Assembly (NCBI GenBank): GCA_041569895.1
Contig: JBFFXF010000022.1
Coordinates: forward strand, 1 to 42,975
Source: JBFFXF01 sp041569895
Lineage (GTDB): Bacteria; Planctomycetota; UBA8108; JACQVS01
DNA: 42,975 nucleotides
Direction of reading: 5' to 3'
The notes beneath the pieces are model-generated. The model saw only the letters and a list, made by a program, of their open reading frames with translations, was not told the origin of the DNA and made no database searches. Below are positions 31,917 to 40,162 of this stretch, in pieces; within the stretch, counting starts at the first letter, position 1, and each line of letters begins with the position of its first letter. The translations under genes were made by a program, and so were the position numbers.

Positions 31917-34205
31917 ATGCTGATTCGATCGATCCGCGCCGAGAACTTCATGCGCTTCGAGAATCTCGCCCTCCGGCGTCTTCCCGAGCGGGGTTTGATC
32001 GGCATCGAGGGGCCGAACGAATCGGGCAAGACGACCATCGGCGACGCCATCCTCTTCGCGCTCTTCGGCAAGACCCCGAAGAACGACGAGCTGCCGGTAT
32101 CGCGCCTCATCCGCTGGAACGCGGACCGCATGTTCGTCGAGCTCGAGTTCGTCGTCGGCGACGGTCGCGAGCTCCTGCTCTACCGCGAGATCGACAAGTA
32201 CGGCACCAACTACGTCAAGCTCCTCGAGAGCGAGTCGCGCCGCGAGATCGCCGCCGGCCACGTCAACGTCAAGCGCGCGCTCTCGCGCGTGCTGCGCTTC
32301 GATTCGCTCGACTTCCTCGGCGCCTTCTATCTCGGGCAGCATCACTCGGCTCTCGGCAACGGCGCCGACCCGGAGTTTCTCGATCGCATGACCGGCACGC
32401 ATCAGATCGGCGAGGCGATCGAGGAGATCCAGCGGGAGGTCGAGCAGATCGAACGCGAGCACGCGCACTACAACAAGGACGTCGAGCGCAACCGGCGGCA
32501 GATCGAGAAGCTCGCCGCGCGCGTCGCCGGGCTCGAGCAGCAACGCGAGGCCGTCGAGCGGTTGACGCGGGACCTCTCGGACGGCGAGGGGCGCGGCCGG
32601 ACGCTGGAGGCGCGACTGAAGTCCCTGCGGCGCTTTGCCGACGACCTGGGCAAGTGCGCGTCCCGCCTCGAGGGCAGCGCCGACACCTCGATCGCGGAGA
32701 TCGCCACGACGCTCGACGGAATACCCGAGAGGTACAGAGCCTTCGAGGACGCCTCGAGCGGGCGGCGCGTCTTCCTCGACGCCAACGAGGCGCTCTTCTC
32801 GTCGCAGGAGCAGCGCTGCCGTGACCTGCTCGAGTTCGCGCGCGAGTTCACGGCTCTCGCCCGACGACTCGGCCGTCGCGCCGCGGACCTGTCGAGGCGA
32901 CTCTCCCCCGGCGAGGGCGGGCTCGTGGACCGCGAGTACGCCCTCCAGGAACTCGTCAACCGGCAGGGTCGCAGGTGCTTCCGCCTCTCGATATGGACGC
33001 TCATCGTTCTCGTCGTCGCCGGCGGGCTCGGCGTCGCCGCTGGCCTCGCGGGCGACGTGGCTGCCGGATCCGTGCCGGGCTACCTCGGCTTCGGGGTCGC
33101 CTCGGCGGGGATGTTCACGGTGTTCGCGTCGATGTGCATCGTCCGGGCGGTGGCCGGCGGGTCGCGGAGGGCGGCGGAGGAGAAGCTGCGGCGGCTGCAG
33201 AAGGAGATGCGCGACGTGCGGGGCGAGCAGCAGGCGATCGAGGCCGCGCTGGCCGAGGGCGCGGGCGGGGAGGTGGAGCAGGTGTGGCGCACCGCGGGCT
33301 TCCTCGCCGACCACGAGCTGCGCGCGGACCTCGAGGCGCTGCGGCGGCGCTTCGAGGCCTACGGCGCGGAGGACGGGGAGCGCGAGTATCGCGGCCACAT
33401 GGCGCGGCTGGTCGAGGAGCAGCGCGAGCTCCGCGAGAAGGTCCGCAAGGAGGCGCAGAAGGTCGAGAAGAAGTACAAGGAGATCGTCTCCGAGAGTCGT
33501 CGGGCGCGATCCGAGAAGAACCGCCTGGAGAACGAGGTCCGCGAGACCGAGTCGAGCTTCCCGAAGATGAAACGGCTTGAGGAGAAGAACGCCGAGCTCG
33601 AGGAGCGCGCGGCCGAACTGCGCGAGGAGATCGAGCTGCGCCGCGTCGCCGTCAAGCTTCTCGAGGAGACCGGCGCGCGCATCCGCAACCAGGTCGGCCC
33701 CTCGGTGACGCGCTTCGTGCGCGGCATCCTGCCGCGGCTCACCAGCGACCGCTACCGCGACGTGCGCGTCGACAACGATCTCCGCGTCAGCGTCTTCGCG
33801 AGCGAGAAGAACGAATTCATGGACATCGCCGAGATGAGCGGCGGCACTCTCGCGAGCCTCAAGCTCGCCGTGCGGCTCGCCGCGTCGCACGCGCTGATCC
33901 ACACGCGCTCGGGCGATCCGCAGTTCGTCTTCCTCGACGAGCCGTTCAAGATGGTCGACGACGGCCGGGCGGCAGACGTTCTGGCGTGCCTGCGGCGACT
34001 GAGCGCGGAGCTGCCGCAGGTCTTTGTCGTCCAGCCGGCCTTCTCGGAGAGACAGCGAGAGCAGCTCGATTTCTGCATTCGCACCGATCCGTCGGGCTCG
34101 CAGCTCGCCGTCGACGGCCAGCGGCCCGGCGATCCCCCGCCGAACGGGGACGGCCCGCCCGGCGGCGACATCGCCGACCGATCGCACAGAATCTACCAGT
34201 CGTGA
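31917..34205 (+). CDS. YhaN/SbcC-like SMC ATPase with a central membrane hairpin
   Basis: The 762-aa protein has the split ABC ATPase of the SMC/Rad50 group: Walker A EGPNESGKTT (31-40) with the N-terminal LIRSIRAENFMRF start. Long coiled-coil segments (about 160-345 and 420-600) follow, then the ABC signature MSGGTLASLK (about 639-648) and Walker B FVFLDEPF (about 671-678). Between the coils at about 355-415 are two hydrophobic helices (LIVLVVAGGLGVAAGLAG and YLGFGVASAGMFTVFAS), where Rad50 and SbcC have a zinc hook. The same arrangement is seen in Bacillus YhaN-type proteins. The membrane hairpin would anchor the coil tip and leave the head cytoplasmic. In YhaN/YhaO and SbcCD the partner is an Mre11-type nuclease. 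Here the next gene is an LpxH-like phosphoesterase. Confidence 0.88.
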   Translation: MLIRSIRAENFMRFENLALRRLPERGLIGIEGPNESGKTTIGDAILFALFGKTPKNDELPVSRLIRWNADRMFVELEFVVGDGRELLLYREIDKYGTNYVKLLESESRREIAAGHVNVKRALSRVLRFDSLDFLGAFYLGQHHSALGNGADPEFLDRMTGTHQIGEAIEEIQREVEQIEREHAHYNKDVERNRRQIEKLAARVAGLEQQREAVERLTRDLSDGEGRGRTLEARLKSLRRFADDLGKCASRLEGSADTSIAEIATTLDGIPERYRAFEDASSGRRVFLDANEALFSSQEQRCRDLLEFAREFTALARRLGRRAADLSRRLSPGEGGLVDREYALQELVNRQGRRCFRLSIWTLIVLVVAGGLGVAAGLAGDVAAGSVPGYLGFGVASAGMFTVFASMCIVRAVAGGSRRAAEEKLRRLQKEMRDVRGEQQAIEAALAEGAGGEVEQVWRTAGFLADHELRADLEALRRRFEAYGAEDGEREYRGHMARLVEEQRELREKVRKEAQKVEKKYKEIVSESRRARSEKNRLENEVRETESSFPKMKRLEEKNAELEERAAELREEIELRRVAVKLLEETGARIRNQVGPSVTRFVRGILPRLTSDRYRDVRVDNDLRVSVFASEKNEFMDIAEMSGGTLASLKLAVRLAASHALIHTRSGDPQFVFLDEPFKMVDDGRAADVLACLRRLSAELPQVFVVQPAFSERQREQLDFCIRTDPSGSQLAVDGQRPGDPPPNGDGPPGGDIADRSHRIYQS

Positions 34206-34237
34206 CGACCCCGGGGGTCGACGCGGCCGGCCGAGCC

Positions 34238-35020
34238 ATGGGGAACCCGACAGCCCTCCACCAGACCCCGCCGTCGGTGGTGTTCCTCGCGGATCTCCAT
34301 CTCGGGTCGACGGAGGAAGCGAGGCACCGCGCATTCCGCGACTACCTGCTGTCGTTGCGGGAGCTGACGCCGCCGCCGTGGGTCGTCATCCTCGGCGATC
34401 TCTTCGACTACTGGGCGGGACCGAGCTCCGAGTCGGATCCGGGTCACGCGATGGCGCTGCGCACGCTGCGCGAGCTCACCGATTCCGGCGTCACGGTGAC
34501 CCTGCTGACCGGCAACCGCGACTTCCTCCTCGACGGACGCGTCGGCGCGCTCTGCGGGACTTCCGTCGAACAGCGCGGCTTCGGCGTGCAGCTCGGCGGC
34601 CAGCGCGTCTTCGTGTGCCATGGCGACCTCCTCCTCACCGACGACCGCGCGCACCTGCGCTTCCGCTGGATCATCCGCAGCTTCTGGGTGCGGTTCCTGG
34701 CGGACGTCATGCCGCGGGCGCTGGTGCGCTTCATCGCGTCCCGCATCCGGCGCGCGAGCGCCTCGAGAACCGAGCGCAAGGCGGCGCGTGTCTTCGAGAT
34801 CCCGCCGCCCGCCGCGGCGCGCATCTTTCGAGGCGGCTACGACGTCATCATCTGCGGCCACGTGCACGCGCAGGCGCGACGCGAGATGATCGTCGACGGC
34901 AAACCGCGCACGCTGTTCACGCTCGGCGCGTGGGAGGATGAGGCGTCGATCCTCGTCTTCGACGACGCGGGGTTTCGCTTCGTCGGCTTCCCGCTCGAGA
35001 CGGAGACCTCCCGGTCGTGA
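34238..35020 (+). CDS. LpxH-like metallophosphoesterase
   Basis: Calcineurin-like phosphoesterase with the LpxH motif set: DLHL (19-22), GDLFDYW (53-59), GNRDF (92-96), CHGDLLLTDD (127-136) and GHVHAQ (207-212). LpxH is the UDP-2,3-diacylglucosamine hydrolase of lipid A synthesis, which implies an outer membrane. Length is 260 aa from ATG 34238; GTG 34202, overlapping the previous stop as GTGA, would give 272 aa and coupled translation, and is plausible. It follows the YhaN-like ATPase directly and its stop overlaps the GTG start of miaA. The other lpx genes are not here. LpxH is more likely than a nuclease because GNRDF and HGDxxxTDD are present, but only biochemistry would settle the substrate. 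Confidence 0.85.
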   Translation: MGNPTALHQTPPSVVFLADLHLGSTEEARHRAFRDYLLSLRELTPPPWVVILGDLFDYWAGPSSESDPGHAMALRTLRELTDSGVTVTLLTGNRDFLLDGRVGALCGTSVEQRGFGVQLGGQRVFVCHGDLLLTDDRAHLRFRWIIRSFWVRFLADVMPRALVRFIASRIRRASASRTERKAARVFEIPPPAAARIFRGGYDVIICGHVHAQARREMIVDGKPRTLFTLGAWEDEASILVFDDAGFRFVGFPLETETSRS

Positions 35021-35934
35021 CGTCGCAGCGAATCCTGATCACCGGGCCGACCGCCAGCGGCAAGTCCGGTCTCGCCGTCGAGCTCGCGCGCCGCACCCAC
35101 GGGGAGATCGTCTCGGTCGATTCGATGAAGGTCTTCCGCGGCATGGACATCGGCACGGCGAAGCCATCGCGCGAGCTCCGGAGCGAGGTGCCGTTCCACC
35201 TCATCGACATCGTCGAGCCGTGGGAGGAGTTCAGCGTCGGCGAGTACCTGCCGCTCGCCCTCGAGACCGTCGATGCGATCGAGGGGCGTGGCCGCCGGGT
35301 CATCCTCTGCGGCGGCACGGCGCTTTACGTGTGGGCGCTGATGGAGGGGCTCTTCCGCGGTCCATCGGCCGACCCGGATCTGCGCGCGGAGATCCTCCGC
35401 GAGAAGGAGGAGCACGGCCTCGAGGCGCTCCACCGCCAGATCGCCGCGCGCGACGCCGAGGTGGCTCGCAAGATCCACCCGAACGACGAGCGGCGCATCG
35501 TCCGCGCGCTCGAGGTCATGCGCTTGACCGGAAGGACCTTCTCGGAGCAGTGGCGCGATCCGTCGCCCGCCCTCGAGCCGGGCACGTACACGCTGTTCGC
35601 CATCGATTTCGAGCGCCAGGAGCTCTACCGCAGGATCGATCGCCGCGTCCTCGACATGGTCGAGCGCGGCCTGATCGACGAGGTGCGCCGCCTCCGCGAC
35701 GCCCGGGACGGGCACGGCCTCGGCCAGTGCGCCTCGAAGTGCATCGGGTATCGCGAGGTGCTCGAGAGCCTGGCCGCCGGAACGAGCGAGCGGGAGACCG
35801 TCGAGCTCATCCAGCGCGACACGCGGCGCTTCGCCAAGCAGCAGATGACGTGGTTCCGTCGCTTCCCGATCCGCTGGCTGGCGCCGGACAGGGCAGGGGA
35901 GCTGGCGAAGCGGGTTCTCGACGAGACGTCGTGA
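35017..35934 (+). CDS. miaA: tRNA dimethylallyltransferase MiaA
   Basis: Adds the isopentenyl group to A37 of tRNAs reading UNN codons. The 305-aa protein has the P-loop GPTASGKS (10-17), then VSVDSMKVFRGMDIGTAKP (canonical DSMQVYRGMDIGTAKP), HLIDI, GGTALYVWAL and QMTWFRR. GTG 35017 overlaps the stop of the phosphoesterase gene as GTGA, so it is translationally coupled. It is the last gene before the composite repeat, copy B. Confidence 0.96.
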   Translation: MTSQRILITGPTASGKSGLAVELARRTHGEIVSVDSMKVFRGMDIGTAKPSRELRSEVPFHLIDIVEPWEEFSVGEYLPLALETVDAIEGRGRRVILCGGTALYVWALMEGLFRGPSADPDLRAEILREKEEHGLEALHRQIAARDAEVARKIHPNDERRIVRALEVMRLTGRTFSEQWRDPSPALEPGTYTLFAIDFERQELYRRIDRRVLDMVERGLIDEVRRLRDARDGHGLGQCASKCIGYREVLESLAAGTSERETVELIQRDTRRFAKQQMTWFRRFPIRWLAPDRAGELAKRVLDETS

Positions 35935-35943
35935 ACCCGGGCC

Positions 35944-36266
35944 CGTTGCCGTCCCCGTCCCCGTCCCCGAGAGACAGACACCGATCGGATTCGGAGTCGG
36001 TCATCGGAATCGGAATCGGAATCGGTATCGGAATCGGAATCGGAGTCGGACCTCGGAATCGGAATCGGAATCGGTATCGGCCATCGGCATCGGAGTCGGT
36101 CACCGGACTCCGCAACCGAGCCCTCGAGGACGAGGACGTGTACGTGTACGTGTACGTGTACGTGTACGGGTACGGGTACGGGTACGGGACCAAAGACCGA
36201 GATCGCGTTCGACTCGTCCTCGATGACTGGCGCAGACCGAGACCGACACGGAGGCCGAGATGGGGC
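35944..36266 (-). repeat. Composite intergenic repeat, copy B (inverted relative to copy A)
   Basis: Fills the gap between miaA and the convergent small lipoprotein gene (35935-36298), which has no gene. On the minus strand the order is a link GTCATCGAGGACG, then GTACCC and GTACAC hexamers (36190-36139). The palindrome CCTCGAGG (36129-36122) opens the core GGTTGCGGAGTCCG, then long CCGATT/CCGACT runs (to about 36000), a CTCTGT remnant and GGGGAC units. Over about 70 bases from the palindrome it differs from copy A at roughly seven positions, mostly transitions. A stop-free frame crossing it (VHVH, DSDS and similar peptides) is not a gene. Confidence 0.9.
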
Positions 36267-36298
36267 GAGGGCGACCTGCTTCGGAACCGACTCTCTCC

Positions 36299-36508
36299 TC
36301 AGTCGACGTCCTCGAGCGGACGTTCGTCCATGTCGAAGATGATCCGGTCGATGTCCATGTGGAGCTCGTGGAAGTCCTCGAAGACCGTGAGGATGCGCCG
36401 CTTGTTGTGCGGCCAGCTCCAGATGTAGGGTCGGTTGGTCATGCACCCGGGCGCCAGGGGCAGCAGAAAGAGACCGAGGAAGAGGAGCACACACAGCCGC
36501 TTGAGCAT
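36299..36508 (-). CDS. Small predicted lipoprotein (69 aa)
   Basis: The short protein has a signal sequence LKRLCVLLFLGLFLLPLAPGC with lipobox LAPGC (C22), so the mature form is a 48-residue lipoprotein with acidic C-terminus (DIDRIIFDMDERPLEDVD). ATG 36508 follows GGAGG at five-base spacing, a strong Shine-Dalgarno. Mature segments include IWSWPHNKRRI. I cannot name a family; small lipoproteins of this sort are common in Planctomycetota envelopes. It has its own good promoter far upstream. Confidence 0.85.
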   Translation of the reverse strand: MLKRLCVLLFLGLFLLPLAPGCMTNRPYIWSWPHNKRRILTVFEDFHELHMDIDRIIFDMDERPLEDVD

Positions 36509-36726
36509 CGAATCCTCCTAACGGGCTTCTCGAGAGCGCTTCGCCGGTTGGGGGCTCCGCCGCGCATGGACGCACGAAGTAAAGACCTCGTCGCGAATTC
36601 CAGACGCACATGGACGGCGTCGCGGCACCCGACCCTCGCTCCGCGCGCGACATGGCAGTCGCCACGTGGTCCCGAAAGTCGTCCCGAAATGTCTTGTCTT
36701 GTCGAGAGACCGTGAAGTTATCGGTA
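36509..36726 (-). other. Long 5' leader of the small lipoprotein gene
   Basis: About 210 bases between the minus promoter at 36727-36756 and the lipoprotein ATG, with no gene. It begins near a GTCTTGTCTTGTC direct repeat (36691-36703) and is GC-mixed. Such a leader may fold into a regulatory RNA; I cannot name a known riboswitch. Confidence 0.35.
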
Positions 36727-36756
36727 ATTATAGGGGCCGTCGAACGCGGGCGTCAA
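36727..36756 (-). promoter_or_regulatory. Sigma-70 promoter directed at the small lipoprotein gene
   Basis: Minus strand TTGACG (36756-36751), 18-base spacer, TATAAT (36732-36727). Both boxes are near-perfect in a GC-rich background. It is divergent to the weaker plus promoter 45 bases away. Confidence 0.7.
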
Positions 36757-36776
36757 GCGCGGGCGAGACGGAAAAA

Positions 36777-36805
36777 TGGAATTCGCCCATCGGCCCGGAT
36801 AGAAT
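36777..36805 (+). promoter_or_regulatory. Candidate promoter of the LonB-like gene
   Basis: TGGAAT (36777-36782), 17-base spacer, TAGAAT (36800-36805). The -10 is good, the -35 weak. It lies about 180 bases before GTG 36983. Confidence 0.35.
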
Positions 36806-36982
36806 CCAGATGGAGTGTTTCGCGGTACCGGGACCGTGCTCTTGCCGGAAGCGACGCGGTCGCGGATCCCCGGGGCTCACGGGGCTCTCCGGGCGCGCCG
36901 ACCTTGCCCCCGGCCCGTCGCTCCACCGGCCCGGTCGAGGCCAGTCACGTCCAGTCACGCCGAGAAGTGAACGATCCTGAAG

Positions 36983-39061
36983 GTGAAAAAGCCGGTTTCA
37001 AAGCGCGCGCGGCGCGCGTCAGTTTCGAGATACACGGTCCCGGTCGGCGAGCTCCGATGGCGGTGTGACCCGGGCGAGCTTCCCTTCCGGACCACCGCCG
37101 AGCTCCGGCCGTCCGATCGGATCCTCGGCCAGGCGAAGGCCCTGCGCGCGCTCTCGCTCGGCCTCGAGCTGCAGAGCCCGGGTTACAACATCTTCATCTG
37201 CGGCTCGCCGGGCACGGGACGCAAGACGACGCTGCGGCACCTCCTCGACCGGCAGAAGACCGAGCCGTCGCGGCTCGCCGACCTCGTCTACGTGCCGCGC
37301 TTCGACGGCCCGGAGCGCCCTCGCCTCGTCAGGCTGCCGGCCGGCGTCGGCAAGACGCTCCTGCGCGACGTCAACCGCCTCTTCGCGCGCATCTACCGCG
37401 TGCGGGACCGCAGCCAGGACGCGTACCGCAAGGCGGCGATCGGCAAGGTGCTCGAGGAGACGCTGCCGTCGCTGACGAGCCGCTACGCTCGCCATGACGA
37501 CATCGTCCGCTACTTTCGCTCCCTCGAGCGCACCGTGCTCCAGCGCGAGGGCGACGTCTACGAGGACGACTTCGGCGTCCAGCTCCTGGTTTCGCGGCGC
37601 CCGAACCAGCGCGCTCCGGTGCTCTGGCCGGCCCACCTGACGCTCTCCGGTCTGTTCGGATCGTTCGAGCGTCACCGTGGCGATGACAAGCGACCCGGCG
37701 GCGTGCCGGTCGGCGGCATCCGCGCCGGCGCTCTCGTCGAGGCGAGCGGCGGCTTCCTGGTCATCCACGCGAGCGAGCTCGCCGACATGCCGCAGGCGTG
37801 GAACGCGCTCAAGAGCTGCCTGATCAGCCGGCGCCTGGACCTCTACGACTCCGAGAGTCACTCGCTCTTCAGCGCGTCGACGAACCGTCCCGACCCGATC
37901 CCCCTCGACGTCAAGGTGATCCTCATCGGCGACTACCAGATCTACGACAACCTGCTCGAGGGGGACTCCGAGTTCGCGCGCGTCTTCAAGGTGCGCGTCG
38001 ACTTCGACGTCGAGGTGCCGATCAGCAAGAAGGTCGTTCACACCCAGTACCCGCGCGTGCTGGCGCAGATCTGCCGGCGCGAGAAGCTGCGTCCGCTGAC
38101 CGCGAAGGCGGTGGCGCGGGTGATCGAGTTCGCCGTGCGGCAGGCCGGCAGGAAGTCGAAGATCTCCATCGAGTTCTCGACGGTCGCCGATGTCCTCCGC
38201 GAGGCCAACTTCTGGGCCGCACGGAGGCGGCGGCGCACCATCACCGAGCACGAGATCCAGCAGGCGCTGCGCGAGAGCATCGACCGCCTCAATCTGCTCG
38301 AGACGAAGATCTCCGAGATGATCGCCGAGGGCGTGCTGCTGATCGACACCCGCGGCAGCCGTGTCGGGCAGGTCAACGGCCTCGCGGTGTACGACCAGGG
38401 CGACTACCAGTTCGGCAAGCCGTCGCGCATCACGGCCGAGACCGCGATGGGACGCGGCGGCATCATCAACATCGAGCGCGAGTCCGGCCTCAGCGGGCGC
38501 AGCCACGACAAGGGCGTGCAGATCCTCGGCGGGTTCCTGCGGGCGCGCTTCGCGCAGGCCCGTCCGCTGAGCCTCACCGCCAGCGTGTGCTTCGAGCAGT
38601 CCTACACCGGGATCGACGGCGACAGCGCGTCGTCGACGGAGATCTTCGCGATCCTCTCCAGCCTCTCCGGCCTGCCGATCCGCCAGGACATCGCCGTCAC
38701 CGGCTCGGTGAACCAGAAGGGCGACATCCAGCCGATCGGCGCCGTCAACGAGAAGATCGAGGGCTTCTACGACTGCGTCATGGCGAACCGGCCGACCGGC
38801 CGAGAGGGCGTCATCATCCCGCGACGCAACGTCGCCGATCTGATGCTGCGCGAGGACGTCGTGCGCGCCGTGCGCCGGAAGCGGTTCACGATCTACGCCA
38901 TCGACACGGTCGAGGAGGGCATCGAGATCCTCACCGGCGTTCCCGCCGGCGCCCTCGATCGCACCGGGCGCTACGGCACCGGCACCGTCTTCAGCCGCGT
39001 CGACGAGCGGCTCGACGAGATCGCCAGGGCGATGAAGGAGTTCGGCGCGCCGAAGTCGTGA
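36983..39061 (+). CDS. LonB-like ATP-dependent protease
   Basis: The 692-aa protein belongs to the COG1067 (LonB/YcbZ-type) group. It has an N-terminal LRPSDRILGQAKALRALSLGLEL, an AAA+ P-loop GSPGTGRKTT (74-83, with Arg at the usual Lys and Lys next to it), and an intermediate insert. The C-terminal Lon protease domain carries the Ser-Lys dyad: S548 in GIDGDSASST and K591 in GAVNEKIEGF. They are 43 residues apart, the same spacing as in E. coli Lon (S679 and K722). There is no Lon N-domain and no membrane segment, so it should be cytoplasmic. Start GTG 36983; the Shine-Dalgarno is weak. It converges on thiL. The altered P-loop lysine may affect ATP binding and needs comparison with relatives. 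Confidence 0.93.
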   Translation: MKKPVSKRARRASVSRYTVPVGELRWRCDPGELPFRTTAELRPSDRILGQAKALRALSLGLELQSPGYNIFICGSPGTGRKTTLRHLLDRQKTEPSRLADLVYVPRFDGPERPRLVRLPAGVGKTLLRDVNRLFARIYRVRDRSQDAYRKAAIGKVLEETLPSLTSRYARHDDIVRYFRSLERTVLQREGDVYEDDFGVQLLVSRRPNQRAPVLWPAHLTLSGLFGSFERHRGDDKRPGGVPVGGIRAGALVEASGGFLVIHASELADMPQAWNALKSCLISRRLDLYDSESHSLFSASTNRPDPIPLDVKVILIGDYQIYDNLLEGDSEFARVFKVRVDFDVEVPISKKVVHTQYPRVLAQICRREKLRPLTAKAVARVIEFAVRQAGRKSKISIEFSTVADVLREANFWAARRRRRTITEHEIQQALRESIDRLNLLETKISEMIAEGVLLIDTRGSRVGQVNGLAVYDQGDYQFGKPSRITAETAMGRGGIINIERESGLSGRSHDKGVQILGGFLRARFAQARPLSLTASVCFEQSYTGIDGDSASSTEIFAILSSLSGLPIRQDIAVTGSVNQKGDIQPIGAVNEKIEGFYDCVMANRPTGREGVIIPRRNVADLMLREDVVRAVRRKRFTIYAIDTVEEGIEILTGVPAGALDRTGRYGTGTVFSRVDERLDEIARAMKEFGAPKS

Positions 39062-39097
39062 CCCGCCGCGCGTCGCGTCCTAATCGCGCCGACCTAT

Positions 39098-40162
39098 TTA
39101 GCGGAAGTGGTCCCAGCCGCCGCCGCGCCACGACCGCACCCGACTGCCGTCGCGCACCGCGATTCCCGCACGATCACCCGCGATGGTCCCGATGCGCGTC
39201 AGCGGCACGTCGAGGCGACCGGCGCAGCGGGAGACAGCGCCCGCGTCACGGGCGGCGACCGTGAAGACGAGCTCGAAGTCCTCGCCGCCCTCGAGCACGA
39301 CGTCGAGGGGCTCGAGGCCGGCCGACTCGCACGCGTCACGGGCCCGACCCGCCTCGAGCAGCTCGCCCAACGCGTGCGCGTCCAGAACGGCGCCGAGCCC
39401 CCGGTCGCATCGTGTCCCGCTCTCCTCGAGGATGTGGCCGAGGTCCGCTCCGAGCCCGTCGCTGACGTCGATCATCGCGGTGATCCGGACCGCGCGAGCG
39501 ATCGCCAGCGCCTCGCGCACCCGGGCGGCGGGCCTGCGGAGGGCGTCCAGGCAGACCCGGACGCCGGGTCCCGCGCGACGCGCTCTCGCGGGGCGACCCT
39601 CGAGCAGCGCCAGCGCGATCCGTGCTCGCCCCGGCCATCCGGTGACAAAGATCGCGTCGCCCTGACGCGCGCCATCGCGCCTCGCCAGACGATCGCGCCG
39701 CCCGCTGCCCACCACGGTGGTCGTCACGGCGAGGGGCCCGCGCGCCAGGTTGCCGCCCAGCACCGCCAGGTCGTGGCGGCGCGCCGCGTCGACGAAGCCG
39801 CGGAAGAGCGCACGGAAGTCACGCTCGCGGAATTCCTCCGGCATCGAGATCGCGGCCATCGCGCCGCCGGGACGGGCCGCCATCGCGGCGAGGTCGCTCG
39901 CCGCCGCCGCGAGAGCGCGGCCGCCGATCAGCTCCGGCGAGAGCCATGCTCGCCGGAAGTGCACGCCGTCGATCTGCGTGTCCGTGCTGAGCACGACGAG
40001 CTCGCCGGCCGGCGGTCGCCAGGCCGCCGCGTCATCGCCGGGGCCGATCACGACGTCGCGGGGCGGGTCGCCGATCACCTCGCGCATCCAGCGGATGCGG
40101 TCGAACTCGCGCGAGCCGCCCCGGCTCGCACGACGACGCGTGTGTCCGCCGCGCTCACTCAC
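39098..40162 (-). CDS. thiL: Thiamine-monophosphate kinase
   Basis: ThiL phosphorylates thiamine monophosphate to thiamine diphosphate. The 354-aa protein has the ThiL signatures GPGDDAAAWRP, LSTDTQIDGVHFRRAW, AASDLAAMAARPGGAM, LGGNLARG, MIDVSDGLGADLGHILEESG and LEGGEDFELVFTV. The N-terminus has an Arg-rich extension. The start is GTG 40162, overlapping the stop of the membrane-protein gene upstream, so the two are coupled. Other thiamine genes are not in the window. It is convergent to the LonB-like gene, with a 36-base gap that has no terminator. Confidence 0.95.
   Translation of the reverse strand: MSERGGHTRRRASRGGSREFDRIRWMREVIGDPPRDVVIGPGDDAAAWRPPAGELVVLSTDTQIDGVHFRRAWLSPELIGGRALAAAASDLAAMAARPGGAMAAISMPEEFRERDFRALFRGFVDAARRHDLAVLGGNLARGPLAVTTTVVGSGRRDRLARRDGARQGDAIFVTGWPGRARIALALLEGRPARARRAGPGVRVCLDALRRPAARVREALAIARAVRITAMIDVSDGLGADLGHILEESGTRCDRGLGAVLDAHALGELLEAGRARDACESAGLEPLDVVLEGGEDFELVFTVAARDAGAVSRCAGRLDVPLTRIGTIAGDRAGIAVRDGSRVRSWRGGGWDHFR

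Noticed and set aside
31818..34334. 838-codon minus frame opposite the YhaN-like ATPase
   Set aside because: GC-rich antisense shadow. The plus frame holds Walker A, signature and Walker B motifs.
34238..35020. Reading the phosphoesterase as an SbcD/Mre11-type nuclease because it follows an SbcC-like gene
   Set aside because: GNRDF, CHGDLLLTDD and GHVHAQ match LpxH rather than the GNHD pattern of Mre11.
35625..36665. Reading frame across composite repeat B, with VHVH, IPIP and DSDS peptides
   Set aside because: The frame is open only because the hexamers contain no stop. The conserved core changes amino acids rather than silent sites between copies A and B, so it shows no coding constraint.
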